From NCBI GenBank assembly GCA_001800515.1, contig MGVN01000097.1, positions 1 to 7,931 on the forward strand: a DNA stretch of 7,931 bases. Direction: 5' to 3'. Position numbers and translations under genes: made by a program. Numbering within the stretch: the stretch's first letter is position 1; each line of letters starts with the position of its first letter. This DNA is from Elusimicrobia bacterium RIFOXYB2_FULL_49_7 (GTDB taxonomy: Bacteria; Fibrobacterota; OXYB2-FULL-49-7). Of this stretch, positions 6,415 through 7,931 are shown piece after piece. The notes below the pieces were generated by a model. It saw only the letters and a list, made by a program, of their open reading frames with translations. It had not been told where the DNA came from and ran no database searches.

Positions 6415-7931
6415 CATTCTCATCGTTGATGATGAACCCGGAATTACCAGATTATGCAAGAGAGTGCTTGAAAGCCCTGAACTGAAGGTGTTCACTGTAT
6501 CAAACGCGCAGCAGGCGCTGGAGATGATGAAGGCGGAGTCATTCTGCGTCGTATTGACTGATTTGCGGATGCCGGGCATGAGGGGGGATGAACTGCTCAA
6601 AGAGATCACGACTCTCTACCCACAAACATCGGTTATCATTATTACAGGCCAGGCAACGATAGAATCGGCGATCGAAACCCTTAAAAACGGAGCCGCTGAT
6701 TATATTGCCAAGCCATTCAGTGTTGATGAGCTTATTTCCACCGTACATAAATGCGTCGAGCTCAATCACCTTAAAAGGCGTGAAGGGGTACTGCAGGGAA
6801 CGCTGTATTTGTATCAGTTTTACCAGGAGGTTGAACAATGCCGTTCTGAAAAGGAACTGCTCGAATTCGTTTTTCAAAGTATTGCAAAGACATTGAAGGC
6901 AGATACGGGTTCTCTGTTTATATTCTCTTCAGAAAAGGAAAAGCTCGTTCCCGTGGCATGCTGCGGTGCGAGCGGCCTGGCCGCTGATGAAATAAGCGCG
7001 GAGGGGAATGTGGTAGGATGGGTAGCGAAAAACATGCAAGCGGTACTTATTCAGGATGGTTTTGCCAATCTTCCTCAATTTGAGAACACTCGCGTGAGAA
7101 AAGAGATCGTGTCTTCAATCGTGGCGCCCCTTGTGAGCCGTGAATCATTGCTGGGAGTGATATGCGTCAATAGGATTGCGGGATTAACGGAGACGCCATT
7201 TGACCAGTATGATATTGAATCGATAAAAATATTTACGATGCATGCGGCGCTGATCCTGGGGGCACTCCGTCACCAGCTGGCACTTGAAGAACTGAATAAA
7301 CTGAAATCGGAATTCGTATCAAACGTTTCGCATGAACTTCGAACTCCTCTTATGTCCATTAATGGTGCTCTGGAGCTGATCAACGATTATGCTGCGCCGT
7401 ACATGAAGGATAACAAAATACCCATTTTTATGGATGTCATCTCCCGGAATGCCAAAAGGATGCATAATCTGATCAGCGACTTGCTGGATTTCTCAAGGAT
7501 CGAGACAAACCGCCTGGTTCTCCATTGCCAGCCCTTCTCCATTAAAAGTGCCATAGAGGAAACATTGCAGGATCTAAAGAGTAAAGCTGACGCAAAGGGT
7601 GTCGAGATATCCGTTGCATTGGATGATGCCGAAGCGGAGATCATTGCGGACAGGGAACGGGTTATTCAGGTACTTATCAATCTTGTTGACAATGCGATCA
7701 AGTTCACTCCCGGATGTGGAAAGATCTCTGTTTCATGCAATTATGAGAAGCCCGATCATCTTGTAATGACCGTGGCTGATTCCGGTATCGGCATTCCCAG
7801 GGAAAAACATGCGAAGATCTTCCAGGAGTTCTATCAGGTGGACGGTTCAGCATCTCGTCAGCAGACGGGGTTCGGCCTGGGGCTCGCTATTGTGAAATCA
7901 ATTGTTCAGGAACATGACGGTGATATCAGCG
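6407..7931 (+). CDS. Soluble hybrid: REC-GAF-histidine kinase, 3' end cut by window edge
   Basis: The frame stays open from ATG 6407 to the right edge, 508 codons. The start overlaps the upstream stop by 8 nt, with AGAGGA (6394-6399) as Shine-Dalgarno. REC is about 1-120 in NtrC/AtoC style: Asp8/Asp9, phospho-acceptor Asp52 (VLTDLRMPGM), Thr80 (IIITGQAT), Lys102 (AKPF), but no AAA+ domain follows. GAF is about 147-288 (ADTGSLFIF, NVVGWVAKN, SSIVAPLVSRESLLGVICV). HisKA has His309 in NVSHELRTPLMSI. HATPase has Asn429 (NLVDNAIKF), DSGIG 458-462 and TGFGLGLA 487-494. Only the last ~20-40 residues of the ATPase domain, or any further C-terminal domain, are missing. The core resembles that of the kinase at the left edge more than the two between. 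GAF could bind a small molecule; which one cannot be told. Confidence 0.95.
   Translation, partial: MDNILIVDDEPGITRLCKRVLESPELKVFTVSNAQQALEMMKAESFCVVLTDLRMPGMRGDELLKEITTLYPQTSVIIITGQATIESAIETLKNGAADYIAKPFSVDELISTVHKCVELNHLKRREGVLQGTLYLYQFYQEVEQCRSEKELLEFVFQSIAKTLKADTGSLFIFSSEKEKLVPVACCGASGLAADEISAEGNVVGWVAKNMQAVLIQDGFANLPQFENTRVRKEIVSSIVAPLVSRESLLGVICVNRIAGLTETPFDQYDIESIKIFTMHAALILGALRHQLALEELNKLKSEFVSNVSHELRTPLMSINGALELINDYAAPYMKDNKIPIFMDVISRNAKRMHNLISDLLDFSRIETNRLVLHCQPFSIKSAIEETLQDLKSKADAKGVEISVALDDAEAEIIADRERVIQVLINLVDNAIKFTPGCGKISVSCNYEKPDHLVMTVADSGIGIPREKHAKIFQEFYQVDGSASRQQTGFGLGLAIVKSIVQEHDGDIS

Overview
The window is a dense block of bacterial two-component signalling genes, all on the + strand, in two transcription blocks separated by a 688-bp non-coding gap. 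It contains four histidine kinases and four receiver (REC) domains: two stand-alone receivers and two fused to the N-terminus of a kinase. No protein in the window has a recognisable DNA-binding, diguanylate cyclase, phosphodiesterase, methyltransferase or other output domain.

Layout. (1) From the left edge to 1282: the C-terminal part of a PAS histidine kinase whose start lies outside the window, followed one base later by a CheY-like single-domain receiver (1284-1655). (2) 1656-2343: a long gap. It holds a structured, GC-richer segment (about 1676-1860) with a strong bipartite stem-loop, then an AT-rich segment with several small palindromes, a cluster of GCAAT/ATTGC motifs, and a good sigma70-type extended -10 promoter (2233-2262). 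(3) 2344 to the right edge: a tightly overlapping operon. It encodes a membrane sensor kinase with a Cache-like extracytoplasmic domain and a PAS domain, an Rcp1-type single-domain receiver, a soluble REC-PAS-kinase, and a soluble REC-GAF-kinase cut by the right edge. Gene junctions here overlap by 29, 4 and 8 nt, so co-translation is likely.

How the genes may work together (inference): the membrane kinase senses something outside the cytoplasmic membrane and phosphorylates its Rcp1-like partner and/or the N-terminal receivers of the two downstream hybrid kinases. These add intracellular inputs through PAS and GAF domains. The final targets must lie outside the window or be protein-protein interactions.

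Organism: a Gram-negative-like bacterium with intermediate GC and SD-led genes. The protein styles (Cache-PAS kinases, REC-first hybrid kinases, receiver-only outputs) are reminiscent of Desulfobacterota/Nitrospirota-type environmental bacteria, but the sequence alone does not fix the taxon. No rRNA, tRNA, CRISPR array, transposase gene or clear intrinsic terminator was seen.
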